Source: Hymenobacter chitinivorans DSM 11115 (GTDB lineage Bacteria > Bacteroidota > Bacteroidia > Cytophagales > Hymenobacteraceae). Taken from it: a stretch of 64,000 bases of DNA. The stretch is taken from NCBI RefSeq assembly GCF_002797555.1, contig NZ_PGFA01000001.1, forward strand, positions 2,294,001-2,358,000. Direction: 5' to 3'. The notes below the pieces were generated by a model. The model saw only the letters and a program-made list of their open reading frames with translations. It was not told the origin of the DNA and did no database searches. Below are positions 39,407 through 47,652 of this stretch, piece after piece. Made by a program: the position numbers and the translations under genes. The number at the start of each line of letters is the position of its first letter. The first letter of the stretch is position 1.

Positions 39407-40789
39407 ATGCCCTACCAGCACACCATCCGCCAGCGGACCTACGGCTTCCCGGATTTGAAAACCCTGCTGGCCCGGGCCACGCCCCCGCGCTCGGGCGACG
39501 TGCTGGCCGGGGTGGCGGCCGAAACCTACGAGGAACGGGTGGCCGCCCAGCTTGCCCTGGCCGATGTGCCGCTCCGGCAATTTCTGAACGAGGCCCTGGT
39601 GCCCTACGAGCAGGACGAGGTAACCCGCCTGATCCTGGACTCCCACGACGCGGCGGCCTTTGCTCCCATCAGCCACTTTACCGTGGGCCAGCTGCGCGAC
39701 TGGCTGCTTTCCGAGGCCGCCGACACCGGCGCGCTGCAGCAGCTGACCCCGGGCCTGACCCCGGAAATGGTGGCGGCCGTGAGCAAGCTCCTGCGCAACC
39801 AGGAGCTGATTGCCGTGGCCCGCAAGTGTGAGGTTGTTACGCAGTTTCGCAACACGCTGGGGCTGCGGGGCCACCTGGCCACCCGTCTGCAGCCCAACCA
39901 CCCCACCGACGATACCCGGGGCGTGGCGGCCAGCCTGGTCGATGGCCTACTCTACGGCAGCGGCGACGCGGTGCTGGGCATCAACCCGGCTACCGACAAC
40001 CCGCGCGCCGTGCGCCAGCTGCTCGATATGCTCGACGCCGTGCGCGAGCAGTACCAGATTCCGACCCAGACCTGCGTGCTGAGCCACGTCACGACCACCT
40101 TGCAGCTGATTGAGCAGGGCGCCCCGGTGGACCTCACGTTTCAGTCTATTGGGGGCACGGAGGCTACCAACGCCAGCTTCGGGGTAAGCCTGAGCCTGCT
40201 CCAGGAAGCCCACGAGGCCACGCTCAGCCTGAACCGCGGCACGCTGGGCCAGCACGTCATGTACTTCGAAACCGGGCAGGGCAGCGCCTTGTCGGCCAAC
40301 GCCCACCACGGCCTCGACCAGCAGACCTGCGAAGTGCGGGCCTATGCCGTGGCCCGGCGGTTCCGGCCCCTGCTGGTCAATACCGTCGTGGGCTTTATCG
40401 GGCCCGAGTACCTCTACGACGGCAAGCAGATTATCCGGGCGGGGCTGGAAGACCACTGTTGCGGCAAGCTCCTGGGCCTGCCCATGGGCGTCGACGTGTG
40501 CTACACCAACCACGCCGAGGCCGACCAGGACGACATGGACTCGCTGCTCACCCTGCTGGGCGTGGCGGGCTGCAGCTACATTATGGGCATTCCCGGCGCC
40601 GACGACATCATGCTGGGCTACCAGTCGACCTCCTTCCACGACGCGCTGTATCTGCGGCAGGTGCTGGGTTTGCGGCCCGCCCCCGAGTTCGAGGCCTGGC
40701 TCCAGCAGCAGGGAATCTTCAACGAACGGGGCCAGCTGCTGCCCGCCGCGCCTAGGCACCGGCTGCTGGAAGTGGGTCGGCGGCGCTGA
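39407..40789 (+). CDS. eutB: Ethanolamine ammonia-lyase large subunit
   Basis: A 460-residue, coenzyme-B12-dependent subunit that, with EutC, splits ethanolamine into acetaldehyde and ammonia. Recognisable stretches are FPDLKTLLARATPPRSGDVLAGVAA-type opening (residues 12-37), LILDSHDAAAFAPISHFTVG, DDTRGVAASLVDGLLYGSGD, GINPATDNPRAVRQLLDMLD, FQSIGGTEATNASFG, FETGQGSALSANAHHGLDQQ and MGVDVCYTNHAEADQDDMDS. The length equals standard EutB. No microcompartment shell or B12-reactivase genes are nearby. The start follows a word-family repeat. Confidence 0.96.
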   Translation: MPYQHTIRQRTYGFPDLKTLLARATPPRSGDVLAGVAAETYEERVAAQLALADVPLRQFLNEALVPYEQDEVTRLILDSHDAAAFAPISHFTVGQLRDWLLSEAADTGALQQLTPGLTPEMVAAVSKLLRNQELIAVARKCEVVTQFRNTLGLRGHLATRLQPNHPTDDTRGVAASLVDGLLYGSGDAVLGINPATDNPRAVRQLLDMLDAVREQYQIPTQTCVLSHVTTTLQLIEQGAPVDLTFQSIGGTEATNASFGVSLSLLQEAHEATLSLNRGTLGQHVMYFETGQGSALSANAHHGLDQQTCEVRAYAVARRFRPLLVNTVVGFIGPEYLYDGKQIIRAGLEDHCCGKLLGLPMGVDVCYTNHAEADQDDMDSLLTLLGVAGCSYIMGIPGADDIMLGYQSTSFHDALYLRQVLGLRPAPEFEAWLQQQGIFNERGQLLPAAPRHRLLEVGRRR

Positions 40790-40895
40790 ACCGCTGTACG
40801 GGAGCAGGCAGGGTAGTTTGCGCTGCTACCAGGTGGCTTTAACCCGGGCATTTCCGTAATCAGCCTAGCACTATTCCTCCAAAACATCCTCTCGC

Positions 40896-41327
40896 ATGGC
40901 CCTAGCCCACGACTTACAACGCTTCCTCAGCGCCCAGGCCACCGACTATGCCACGGCCCTGACCGAAATCCGGAACGGACGCAAGCGCAGCCACTGGATG
41001 TGGTACATCTTCCCCCAGCTGCAGGGCCTGGGCTTCAGCGAAACCGCCCGGTTCTACGCTATTAAAGACCAGCAGGAAGCCGAGGCCTACCTCCACCACC
41101 CCGTGCTGGGCCCGCGCCTGGTGGAAATCAGCCGGACCCTGCTCGGCCTGGACAGCTCCGACGCCACCCACGTCTTCGGCAGCCCCGACGATGTGAAGCT
41201 CAAATCCTGCATGACCCTGTTTGCCACCCTGAAGGGTGCCGACCCGGTGTTCAAGCAGGTACTGGACAAGTTTTTCCAGGGCGCGGCCGACGCCAAAACC
41301 CTGCTGCTGCTAACCCAGGCGGCCTGA
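40896..41327 (+). CDS. DUF1810 family protein inserted between eutB and eutC
   Basis: A 143-residue protein that matches DUF1810 closely: LQRFLSAQATDYATALTEIR, NGRKRSHWMWYIFPQLQGLG, FYAIKDQQEAEAYLHHPVLG and FGSPDDVKLKSCMTLFATLK. The family is cytosolic and lacks a settled activity; the W-M-W-Y-I-F-P-Q block is nearly invariant. Its place inside the ethanolamine gene pair is odd, because EutB and EutC usually are adjacent. It could be a passenger or a helper. Confidence 0.88.
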   Translation: MALAHDLQRFLSAQATDYATALTEIRNGRKRSHWMWYIFPQLQGLGFSETARFYAIKDQQEAEAYLHHPVLGPRLVEISRTLLGLDSSDATHVFGSPDDVKLKSCMTLFATLKGADPVFKQVLDKFFQGAADAKTLLLLTQAA

Positions 41328-41448
41328 CCAGGGATAGTACGCCTGCACCTTTGCCCGAGGGAAAGCCGCTTATTCGTGGCTCACCGTCTGCGCTGGGGCA
41401 ACAGATTATTCAACGCCTAGCCACTGCGCGGCTCTATTCCTGCACCCT

Positions 41449-42225
41449 ATGTCCGACCTGCGCCCCATTCTGCCGCCTCCCGACCCGCCCGCCGACCCCT
41501 GGGACGGGCTGCGCGCCTTCACCGCGGCCCGCATTGCCCTGGGCCGCACCGGCAGCAGCGTACCCCTGCGCGAGGCCCTGGCTTTTCGGCTGGCCCACGC
41601 CCACGCCCGCGACGCAGTGTATTCGGAGCTGGAAACCGGGCGGCTTTTGGCGGCGCTGGAAGCTTTCCAGTTACCCGTAGTGCCCGTGCGCAGCCAGGCC
41701 GAAAACCGCCCCCACTACCTCCAACGCCCGGATTTGGGCCGTGTATTACACGAGGATTCCCGCCGGGCCCTCAAGGAAATAGCCCCCGCTGCCGCCGACG
41801 TAGCTATTATCCTGGCCGACGGGCTGTCGGCTACGGCCCTGAACCAGCATGCCCTGCCCCTGCTCAACCTGCTGCTGCCCCAGCTGCGGGAAGCCGGTTT
41901 CCGCATTGCGCCCCTGACCCTGGCCGAACACGCCCGCGTGGCGCTGAGCGACGAAATCGGTAGCCGGCTCCACGCCCGCCTGGCCCTGATTCTGCTGGGT
42001 GAAAGGCCCGGCCTGAGTGCCCCCGACAGCCTGGGGGCCTACTTCACTTACGCCCCCCGCCCCGGCCGCACCGACGAAGCCCGCAACTGCGTGTCCAATA
42101 TCCGCCCCGCTGGCCTGCCCTACGAGGCCGCCGCCGATAAGCTGTTTTTGCTGGTGCAGGAAGCCCTGCGCCGCCAGCTCTCGGGCGTGGCCCTGAAGGA
42201 CGAAACCGGCCTGCTCGGCCAGTAA
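41449..42225 (+). CDS. eutC: Ethanolamine ammonia-lyase small subunit
   Basis: A 258-residue partner of EutB that carries part of the B12 site. Family sections are LRAFTAARIALGRTGSSVPL, REALAFRLAHAHARDAVYSE, RSQAENRPHYLQRPDLGRVL, DVAIILADGLSATALNQHAL, ALSDEIGSRLHARLALILLG and NCVSNIRPAGLPYEAAADKL. The length is near the usual 250-300. It lies 121 bases after the DUF1810 gene, with a CACCTTTG box at about 41346-41353, which hints at its own promoter. Confidence 0.95.
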   Translation: MSDLRPILPPPDPPADPWDGLRAFTAARIALGRTGSSVPLREALAFRLAHAHARDAVYSELETGRLLAALEAFQLPVVPVRSQAENRPHYLQRPDLGRVLHEDSRRALKEIAPAAADVAIILADGLSATALNQHALPLLNLLLPQLREAGFRIAPLTLAEHARVALSDEIGSRLHARLALILLGERPGLSAPDSLGAYFTYAPRPGRTDEARNCVSNIRPAGLPYEAAADKLFLLVQEALRRQLSGVALKDETGLLGQ

Positions 42226-42334
42226 CGCGCAGCTCCGCTTCGCCGGGTTGTTGCAAGACGGCCATTGCTCCGGCGCGGCCACGGCGCGAAGTGGAACGGC
42301 GCGGTACTGCCCACCGTGCGCCAACTATTGGGCG

Positions 42335-42342
42335 TAGCTTTG
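42335..42342 (+). promoter_or_regulatory. -7 box TAGCTTTG of the Imm51-like gene
   Basis: Perfect TAnnTTTG match 25 bases before the ATG at 42368. Confidence 0.6.
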
Positions 42343-42367
42343 GGCCCCCCTTACCCAGCTCTTATTC

Positions 42368-42739
42368 ATGGAAACCACTTTCCCCTTCAAGATTTTCGCC
42401 CTGCCCCCGGAAATGCGCGTCGACGATGCCCAATATGGCATTATGGCCGACGTAGAAGCCGATCCGGCCCTGGAAGGCCACTTCTACCTGTTCGAGAAGT
42501 ACGGCTTCGGCGGCGGGGGCACCTCCTGGGAAGAGCACATCCTGACCATTCTCGAAGAGGAAGCCCCCGAGCTGTTGGAGCACGTCGACGGCTACTCCAC
42601 CGAGGCCCGCCTGCTGCTCTACGCCGACTCGGAAGCCACTGTGCGCCAGTTTATGCGCCTGATCCAGCCCATCTTCGCCGACTTGGGCAGCCTGAACAAG
42701 TACTTCAGCCAAACCGATTCGAGCGACTTTTTCGCCTGA
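42368..42739 (+). CDS. Imm51-like small acidic protein
   Basis: A 123-residue acidic cytosolic protein. The segment HFYLFEKYGFGGGGTSWEEH with ILTILEEEAPELLEHVDGYS and RLLLYADSEATVRQFMRLIQ resembles the Imm51 immunity family (a G-x-G-x-x-W-E core), which protects against polymorphic toxins in other bacteria. No toxin gene lies next to it, so it would be an orphan immunity protein or a housekeeping relative. The family call is by eye. It has its own promoter box. Confidence 0.65.
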   Translation: METTFPFKIFALPPEMRVDDAQYGIMADVEADPALEGHFYLFEKYGFGGGGTSWEEHILTILEEEAPELLEHVDGYSTEARLLLYADSEATVRQFMRLIQPIFADLGSLNKYFSQTDSSDFFA

Positions 42740-42873
42740 GGCGCCTCGCGTCTGTCGTCCTGAGGGCGGCGCAGCCGAAGGCCCTTCCTCACCTCCCCAC
42801 GGCAGCCTGTACCCACGTGGCGCGTCGGCTGCAGTTTCCCGGGGCAACAGGTAACTCTACTATACGTCAAGCT

Positions 42874-43965
42874 ATGTTACTCACCGCGCCGCGCCGCCAG
42901 TTGCTTTTTCCTCTCATCCGCCGCTACGCGCTGCAAGGCGTCGTGTGGGGCGTGGTATATGCGCTCCTGCGTTTTGGTCTGTTACACCAAGAGGTGGGCT
43001 TGCTGATGCGTCATGCCTTCATCGGGCTGGGCGTTGGATTGTTCGTCGGCTTGGGTGAAGCGTTTGTCATCGGCAGCAACTTTCGCCATAAGTCGTTCCT
43101 GTTTCTGCTACTGGTTCGTACGCTGCTCTACACGACGGTAGCAGCCTTGTGGCTGTTGTCGGCAGCGAGCTTAAAATGCCTGTTCTTTCAACAGCTAAGC
43201 TTTGAGGCGGTGTTCCAGCAGTACGTGCTGCACGGCACCTTTATCCTGGATGTCGGGGCCTCGCTGCTGGTGTGCCTGCTCATTATCGCGCTGCAGCAAA
43301 TCAGCTCCTTGCACGGCCCAGGACAGCTATTCAACCTGGTGCGGGGCAAGTACCACCGGCCGCAGGAAGTAGACCGTATTTTTATGTTCGTCGACGTGAA
43401 GTCCTCCACCACGATTGCCGAGGAGCTGGGCAACCTGCAATACAGCCAGTTCATTCAAGACTTCTTCCTGGATTTAACCGACGGCATTGTGCTCACCAAA
43501 GCCGAGGTCTACCAGTACGTCGGCGACGAGGTCGTACTGACGTGGCCCTTGCCGGTCGGTTTGACTAAAGCCCAGTGCGTACGGTGCTTTTTCCTCATGC
43601 AGCGCAGCATCGAGGCCCGCAAAGACAGCTACTTACGGCAGTACGGCCATTACCCACGCTTCAAGGCCGGTTTGCACGGTGGGCGCGTGGTGGCGACCTG
43701 GGTGGGCGAGGTGAAACGCGAAATCGTGTACCACGGCGACGTGCTCAACACCACGGCCCGGATTCAGAGCCTGTGCAACGAGTTGGGACAAGAGCTGCTC
43801 ATCTCCGAGGACTTGCTGACCCAGTTGCCTCCTTTATCAGGCGTAGTAGCCACCTTCGTTTCTACGCTGAACTTGCGGGGCCGGCAGCAAGCCATCAGCC
43901 TGCACGGCTTGACGCGTGGGTTGCGGGCCGCGGAGGAAGTATCCACCAAGAGTCTATCCAAGTAG
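42874..43965 (+). CDS. Membrane-anchored class III adenylate/guanylate cyclase
   Basis: A 363-residue protein with four to five N-terminal helices (about 15-145, e.g. HAFIGLGVGLFVGLGEAFVI) and a cytosolic class III cyclase domain from about 168. The metal aspartates are in FMFVDVKSSTTIAEELG (Asp174) and YQYVGDEVVLTW. GRVVATWVGEVKREIVYHGD and VLNTTARIQSLC complete the pocket, with the usual N-x-x-A-R-I order. It makes cAMP or cGMP. A Crp/Fnr regulator is 2 kb away, but no direct link is shown. ATG 42874 is chosen because the longer frame covers the preceding gene in another frame. Confidence 0.9.
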   Translation: MLLTAPRRQLLFPLIRRYALQGVVWGVVYALLRFGLLHQEVGLLMRHAFIGLGVGLFVGLGEAFVIGSNFRHKSFLFLLLVRTLLYTTVAALWLLSAASLKCLFFQQLSFEAVFQQYVLHGTFILDVGASLLVCLLIIALQQISSLHGPGQLFNLVRGKYHRPQEVDRIFMFVDVKSSTTIAEELGNLQYSQFIQDFFLDLTDGIVLTKAEVYQYVGDEVVLTWPLPVGLTKAQCVRCFFLMQRSIEARKDSYLRQYGHYPRFKAGLHGGRVVATWVGEVKREIVYHGDVLNTTARIQSLCNELGQELLISEDLLTQLPPLSGVVATFVSTLNLRGRQQAISLHGLTRGLRAAEEVSTKSLSK

Positions 43966-44001
43966 AACGGTCCTGCTGCGCTTGTCAAATTCGGATGGAC
44001 G

Positions 44002-44700
44002 CTACGAAATGGGTGGCACAACCGCCCGGAGCGTTTCACCTTGTGGCTGGCCGCTCACTTCGCGGTTACGGTCCACCCAATAGGCCAGCAGCACAATGAC
44101 CCAAAACAGCTGCCCTGACCACCCCAGGGCCTCCACCGAGGCGGGCGGCGGGCTGAACAGGCCGCCCACGTGTATCAGCACCAGGAACGCTACTAAGCCC
44201 AGCAGGCCGTAGCGGCCCACGCCATTGCGGGCCGTGGTCTGCCGCACGTACAGCCACAGGCCCGCGCCCAGCAGCGCGAATTCGACCACCTGCGTCAGGG
44301 CAACCTGGTTCCAGAGCCCAAAGCCGAACAGCGGCGACGGGCCGGGATAGAGCGGCAAATCGGGGGTGTGCACCACCACATCGAGCAGCCAGTGGCTGGG
44401 CACCAGCAGGCCCACCAGCAGCGCCCCTTTGGCGTTGCGCGTTACCAGCCAATACACCAGCCCCAGCAACAGGCCCGCCACCAGCTCGGCCACGAGGCTG
44501 TGCGTGAAGGGATAATACACGAAATCGAATGCGTTGGTGGCCGTGGCGTGCGGCACGATGTTCACGCGCTCCACGCCCAGCAGTAGCAGCGTGGGCCACA
44601 CCAAATCGGCGAGTTGGGCAGCCAGGAAAAAGGTGCCTAGCGACACGAGCGGCTGTTGCTTCTTAGCGCCGAAAGCGACGCCGAAATGTCCGAGAAACAT
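44002..44700 (-). CDS. Integral membrane protein (YdjM-like / predicted metal-dependent hydrolase type)
   Basis: A 232-residue protein with about six membrane helices. It starts MFLGHFGVAFGAKK and has YYPFTHSLVAELVAGLLLGL and LLVPSHWLLDVVVHTPDLPL, with conserved His and Asp in the membrane. That pattern is that of the YdjM/LexA-regulated membrane-bound predicted hydrolases. The catalytic role is unproven. It is convergent with the cyclase gene (36-base gap). Confidence 0.75.
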   Translation of the reverse strand: MFLGHFGVAFGAKKQQPLVSLGTFFLAAQLADLVWPTLLLLGVERVNIVPHATATNAFDFVYYPFTHSLVAELVAGLLLGLVYWLVTRNAKGALLVGLLVPSHWLLDVVVHTPDLPLYPGPSPLFGFGLWNQVALTQVVEFALLGAGLWLYVRQTTARNGVGRYGLLGLVAFLVLIHVGGLFSPPPASVEALGWSGQLFWVIVLLAYWVDRNREVSGQPQGETLRAVVPPIS

Positions 44701-44818
44701 AGAAGTAGGGTTAAAGAATATGAGGTAAAAGCCGCGCCCAACGGTTTAGCTCCGCTCCAGCGGGTTTGCTGACAAGTTAGGTGAATCAAGCTGACAGCGC
44801 ATGGAACTGCCGCCAGGA

Positions 44819-45751
44819 TCAGTTTTGCAGGAACCACTCCGCCGTGGCCCGGATGCCTTCCGCATAAGGGGTCGGCGTAAAGCCGAACGTTTGGTTGAAG
44901 CGCGTGGAGTCCAGCACGTAGCCGTTTTCGTCCTGGTACAGCATTTCATGCGCCTCCTTCATAAAAGGAACGAAGAGCCCCAGCAAGCCAATTACCCACT
45001 TAGGCAGCACCTGCACCTTGCCGGTGCCCTGCATGTACTGCGCCGCCAGGGCGCTGAACTCCTGGCCGGTCAGCGTCGGCGAGGCCACGGGCAATATCCA
45101 GGTTTGGTGGAAGGCCTCGGGGTGCTGGGCCAGCACGTACAGAGCGCGGCCGATGTCGGGCGTATAGGTGTAGGTACGCGGCACGCGGGCATTCACGAGC
45201 CACTGCGGGGTTTGCTTGTTTTTCAGCCGGCTGAACACCAGCGAGCCGGACCAGCTTTTCTCAACCACGCCCGGCCCGTAAAAATCGGAGGCTTTGGCGA
45301 TGATGGCCGGCACGCCGCCGCTGCGGCGCTCGGCCAGCAGCAGGCTTTCGATTTCGACCAGAATCCGGCCTTTTTCACTCACTGGCCGCGCCGGCGTGGC
45401 TTCCGTAATCGGGCCCTCCACCCGGCCGTAGGTGTAGAGGCTGTCGACAAAAATCAGCTGGGCCTGCGTGGCTTTGCAGGCGGCAATGACGTTGCGCATA
45501 ATCACGGGCCAGTCGCGCCGCCACACCTTGGCGCTGTATTCCAGGCCCACGAGCAGGTACACGATGGCGGAGCCGTCCACGGCCAGCCGGGTCTGTTCGG
45601 CGTCCAGAAAATCGGCCGACCGGGTTTCGGTCCCAGCTACCGGCTTCGGGTTACGGGATACCAACCGGATGTTTTCGCCGTGCTGTTGCAGCACCGGCAG
45701 CAGCTGCGTGGTTATGGTGCCATTGGCACCCAGAATGGTGTGGAGCTTCAT
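44819..45751 (-). CDS. NAD(P)-dependent epimerase/reductase-like SDR protein
   Basis: A 310-residue Rossmann-fold protein of the extended SDR type. The nucleotide loop is MKLHTILGANGTITTQLLPV (GxNGxxT variant of GxxGxxG) and the region LIFVDSLYTYGRVEGPITEA contains the catalytic Tyr (Y-T-Y-G, with the usual YxxxK Lys not clearly present). The C-terminal part has ATAEWFLQN. Substrate unknown. Upstream lies a 25-bp element shared with the divergently placed gene at 46593, and the Crp-family regulator gene is 84 bases upstream on the same strand. Confidence 0.85.
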   Translation of the reverse strand: MKLHTILGANGTITTQLLPVLQQHGENIRLVSRNPKPVAGTETRSADFLDAEQTRLAVDGSAIVYLLVGLEYSAKVWRRDWPVIMRNVIAACKATQAQLIFVDSLYTYGRVEGPITEATPARPVSEKGRILVEIESLLLAERRSGGVPAIIAKASDFYGPGVVEKSWSGSLVFSRLKNKQTPQWLVNARVPRTYTYTPDIGRALYVLAQHPEAFHQTWILPVASPTLTGQEFSALAAQYMQGTGKVQVLPKWVIGLLGLFVPFMKEAHEMLYQDENGYVLDSTRFNQTFGFTPTPYAEGIRATAEWFLQN

Positions 45752-45777
45752 GTGATTTTAGGGGAGATGTAACGGGA

Positions 45778-45828
45778 CAAAACTCCGCCGTTTCGCCGGC
45801 CTAAAACGATAACAAACGCTAAGAAATG
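45778..45828 (-). promoter_or_regulatory. Operator/promoter of the SDR gene: tandem TTAKCGTTTG repeat
   Basis: Minus strand: CATTTC, then TTAGCGTTTG (45822-45813) and TTATCGTTTT (45812-45803), a 10-bp tandem repeat. Seventeen bases after it comes GAGTTTTG (45785-45778), a one-mismatch TAnnTTTG box. The first 25 bases recur exactly, inverted, at 46499-46523. Confidence 0.75.
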
Positions 45829-45834
45829 GGGCCC

Positions 45835-46437
45835 CTACTGCCCGCGCGAGGTGCGGTTGCGAATGCGGCTCAAGCTCACGGCCGTCACGCCCAGAAAGTT
45901 GGCGATGTAGTGCTGCGGCACCCGCGCGAGGATATTCGGATTGCCGCTGACCAGCAGGGCCTCGTAGCGCTCGGCGGGGCTGAGCAGCAGCAGGCTCACC
46001 ATGCGCTCCTCCAGGCCCACGGCCAGGTATTCGGCAAACCGCCGGCCGAACTCCTGCCAGGCCATGCGCTGACCAAACAAGTCCACCAGCACCGCATAGG
46101 GAAACGTCAGGCAGCAGCCCGCACTCAGGGCCTCAATGGTGACCAAGGAAGGCCGGCCAGTCAGGCTGCTGAAGTACCCGCCTATCAGCTGGTCTTCGAA
46201 GAAGAAGTAGCTGGTGCGCTCCTCGCCGTCTTTGGTATAATACTGCCGGAACATGCCTTCGAGCACAAACCCCACCTCAGTAGCAACCCGGCCCTGCTCG
46301 GTAAACACGGCGTGCCGGGCCAGGGGCACCAGGCGCAGGTGCGGCACCAGCAGGCTCCAATCCTCGTCGCTCAGGGGAACAAACTGGGTCAGGTGCTGGC
46401 GCAGGCGCAGCGCAGCTTCGGGGAAGGACGGCAGCAT
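45835..46437 (-). CDS. Crp/Fnr-family transcriptional regulator
   Basis: A 200-residue regulator with a cyclic-nucleotide-type beta barrel (HAVFTEQGRVATEVGFVLEG, MFRQYYTKDGEERTSYFFFE) and a C-terminal helix-turn-helix (RVPQHYIANFLGVTAVSLSR). Residues that would fix cAMP phosphate (RxS) are not visible; no Fe-S cysteines are present either, so the ligand is unknown, as for most Bacteroidota members. The gene is bracketed by a perfect 25-bp inverted repeat outside both ends, and probably controls itself and the two flanking epimerase-like genes. A TATCTTCC box at 46479-46486 (minus) is its likely promoter. Confidence 0.9.
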   Translation of the reverse strand: MLPSFPEAALRLRQHLTQFVPLSDEDWSLLVPHLRLVPLARHAVFTEQGRVATEVGFVLEGMFRQYYTKDGEERTSYFFFEDQLIGGYFSSLTGRPSLVTIEALSAGCCLTFPYAVLVDLFGQRMAWQEFGRRFAEYLAVGLEERMVSLLLLSPAERYEALLVSGNPNILARVPQHYIANFLGVTAVSLSRIRNRTSRGQ

Positions 46438-46498
46438 AAAAAAGCAGGTAGTGAGACAACAGTGGAGGAAGGAACCGGGGAAGATACCAGTGGCGCCG

Positions 46499-46549
46499 CA
46501 TTTCTTAGCGTTTGTTATCGTTTGGGCGCGGGGGCAGCCCGGTCCTTTG
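46499..46549 (+). promoter_or_regulatory. Operator/promoter of the TIGR01777 gene: tandem TTAKCGTTTG repeat
   Basis: Plus strand: CATTTC, then TTAGCGTTTG (46505-46514) and TTATCGTTTG (46515-46524), followed 17 bases later by GTCCTTTG (46542-46549). The 25 bases 46499-46523 are the exact inverse of 45804-45828. It also overlaps the -33 region of the crp-like gene read in the other direction. Confidence 0.75.
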
Positions 46550-46592
46550 TAGTGTTCTGGTGCTCTTCGGCCAGAACCTAAAATTCCGGCCC

Positions 46593-47561
46593 ATGAACGT
46601 CCTCATCACCGGCGGCACCGGCCTCGTCGGCACCCGCCTTTCCGCCGTGCTCACCGAAGCCGGCCACCACGTGGCCCATCTGAGCCGCACGTTGGCGCCC
46701 GGCAGCCCCTACCGCACGTTTCAGTGGGACCCCGCCGCCGGCACCATCGACCCGGCCGCCGTGCCCTTCGCCGAGGCGGTGGTGAACCTGGCCGGGGCCA
46801 ACGTGGGTGAGGGCAAATGGACCGCCGCCCGCAAACAGGAGCTGCTGGCCAGCCGCGTCGACGGCCTGGCCCTGCTGCACCGCGAGCTGACCAAACCCGG
46901 GCACCGCGTCCGCACCGTCGTTTCGGCCTCGGCCATTGGCCTCTACGGCACGACCGGCGACGCGCTGGTAACGGAAGACACAGTGCCGGTCGGCCACGAC
47001 CTGCTGGCCGACCTGACCCAGGCCTGGGAGCAGGCCGCCACGCCCCTCGCCGCCCTGGGCCTGCGGGTGGTCGTGCCGCGCATCGGGGTGGTGCTGAGCT
47101 TGGCGGGCGGGGCCCTGCCGGCTATGGCCGGGCCGGTAAAGCTCGGCTTTGGGGCGCCCCTGGGCAGTGGGCAGCAGTGGCTGTCCTGGATTCACATTAA
47201 TGACCTGTGTCGCCTGTTGCTCGCCATGCTAATCGATGAGGCCTGGCAGGGCGCCTACAACGCGGTGGCTCCCAACCCGGCCACCAACACCGCCTTCACC
47301 ACGGCCCTGGCCGAGGTGCTGCACCGCCCTCTGCTACTGCCCAGGATTCCCGCCTTCATCCTCCAGCTGGCCCTGGGCGAGCAGAGCGAAATGGTGCTGA
47401 CCGGCAAACGCGTAAGTGCAGCCAAAGTACTGGCCCAGGGCTTTACCTTCGAGTTTGCCGGGCTGCGCGAGGCCTTACAGGCCTTGTACCCTCCGGCGCT
47501 TATCCCAGCCCCGCAACCCACCCAGACCTTGATGGCGGGTGCCGGAAGCGCGCGGTCCTGA
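46593..47561 (+). CDS. TIGR01777-family epimerase-like oxidoreductase
   Basis: A 322-residue extended SDR. The start MNVLITGGTGLVGTRLSAVL carries the GxxGxxG loop; VVNLAGANVGEGKWTAARKQ and SASAIGLYGTTGDALVTEDT are the TIGR01777 hallmarks, with RIGVVLSLAGGALPAM and LSWIHINDLCRLLLAMLIDE downstream. Family members are sugar-nucleotide-epimerase-like with no agreed substrate. ATG 46593 is chosen since it gives the canonical start and lies 44 bases after the proposed -7 box. It diverges from the Crp-family gene and shares its operator element. Confidence 0.92.
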   Translation: MNVLITGGTGLVGTRLSAVLTEAGHHVAHLSRTLAPGSPYRTFQWDPAAGTIDPAAVPFAEAVVNLAGANVGEGKWTAARKQELLASRVDGLALLHRELTKPGHRVRTVVSASAIGLYGTTGDALVTEDTVPVGHDLLADLTQAWEQAATPLAALGLRVVVPRIGVVLSLAGGALPAMAGPVKLGFGAPLGSGQQWLSWIHINDLCRLLLAMLIDEAWQGAYNAVAPNPATNTAFTTALAEVLHRPLLLPRIPAFILQLALGEQSEMVLTGKRVSAAKVLAQGFTFEFAGLREALQALYPPALIPAPQPTQTLMAGAGSARS

Positions 47562-47652
47562 ATAGCCGACTGCATTGCTATAAATTACAAGTTACCTTCC
47601 CCGGACCGCTTCTAAGCAATCAACACTCTTTTATCCAAGCTCCCTCTCGCCC

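Noticed and set aside
45804..46523. Invertible DNA segment (phase switch) around the Crp-family gene
   Set aside because: Repeats are perfect and inverted, but both sit at the same distance from -7 boxes and contain a tandem motif, which fits operators better; no recombinase gene is nearby.
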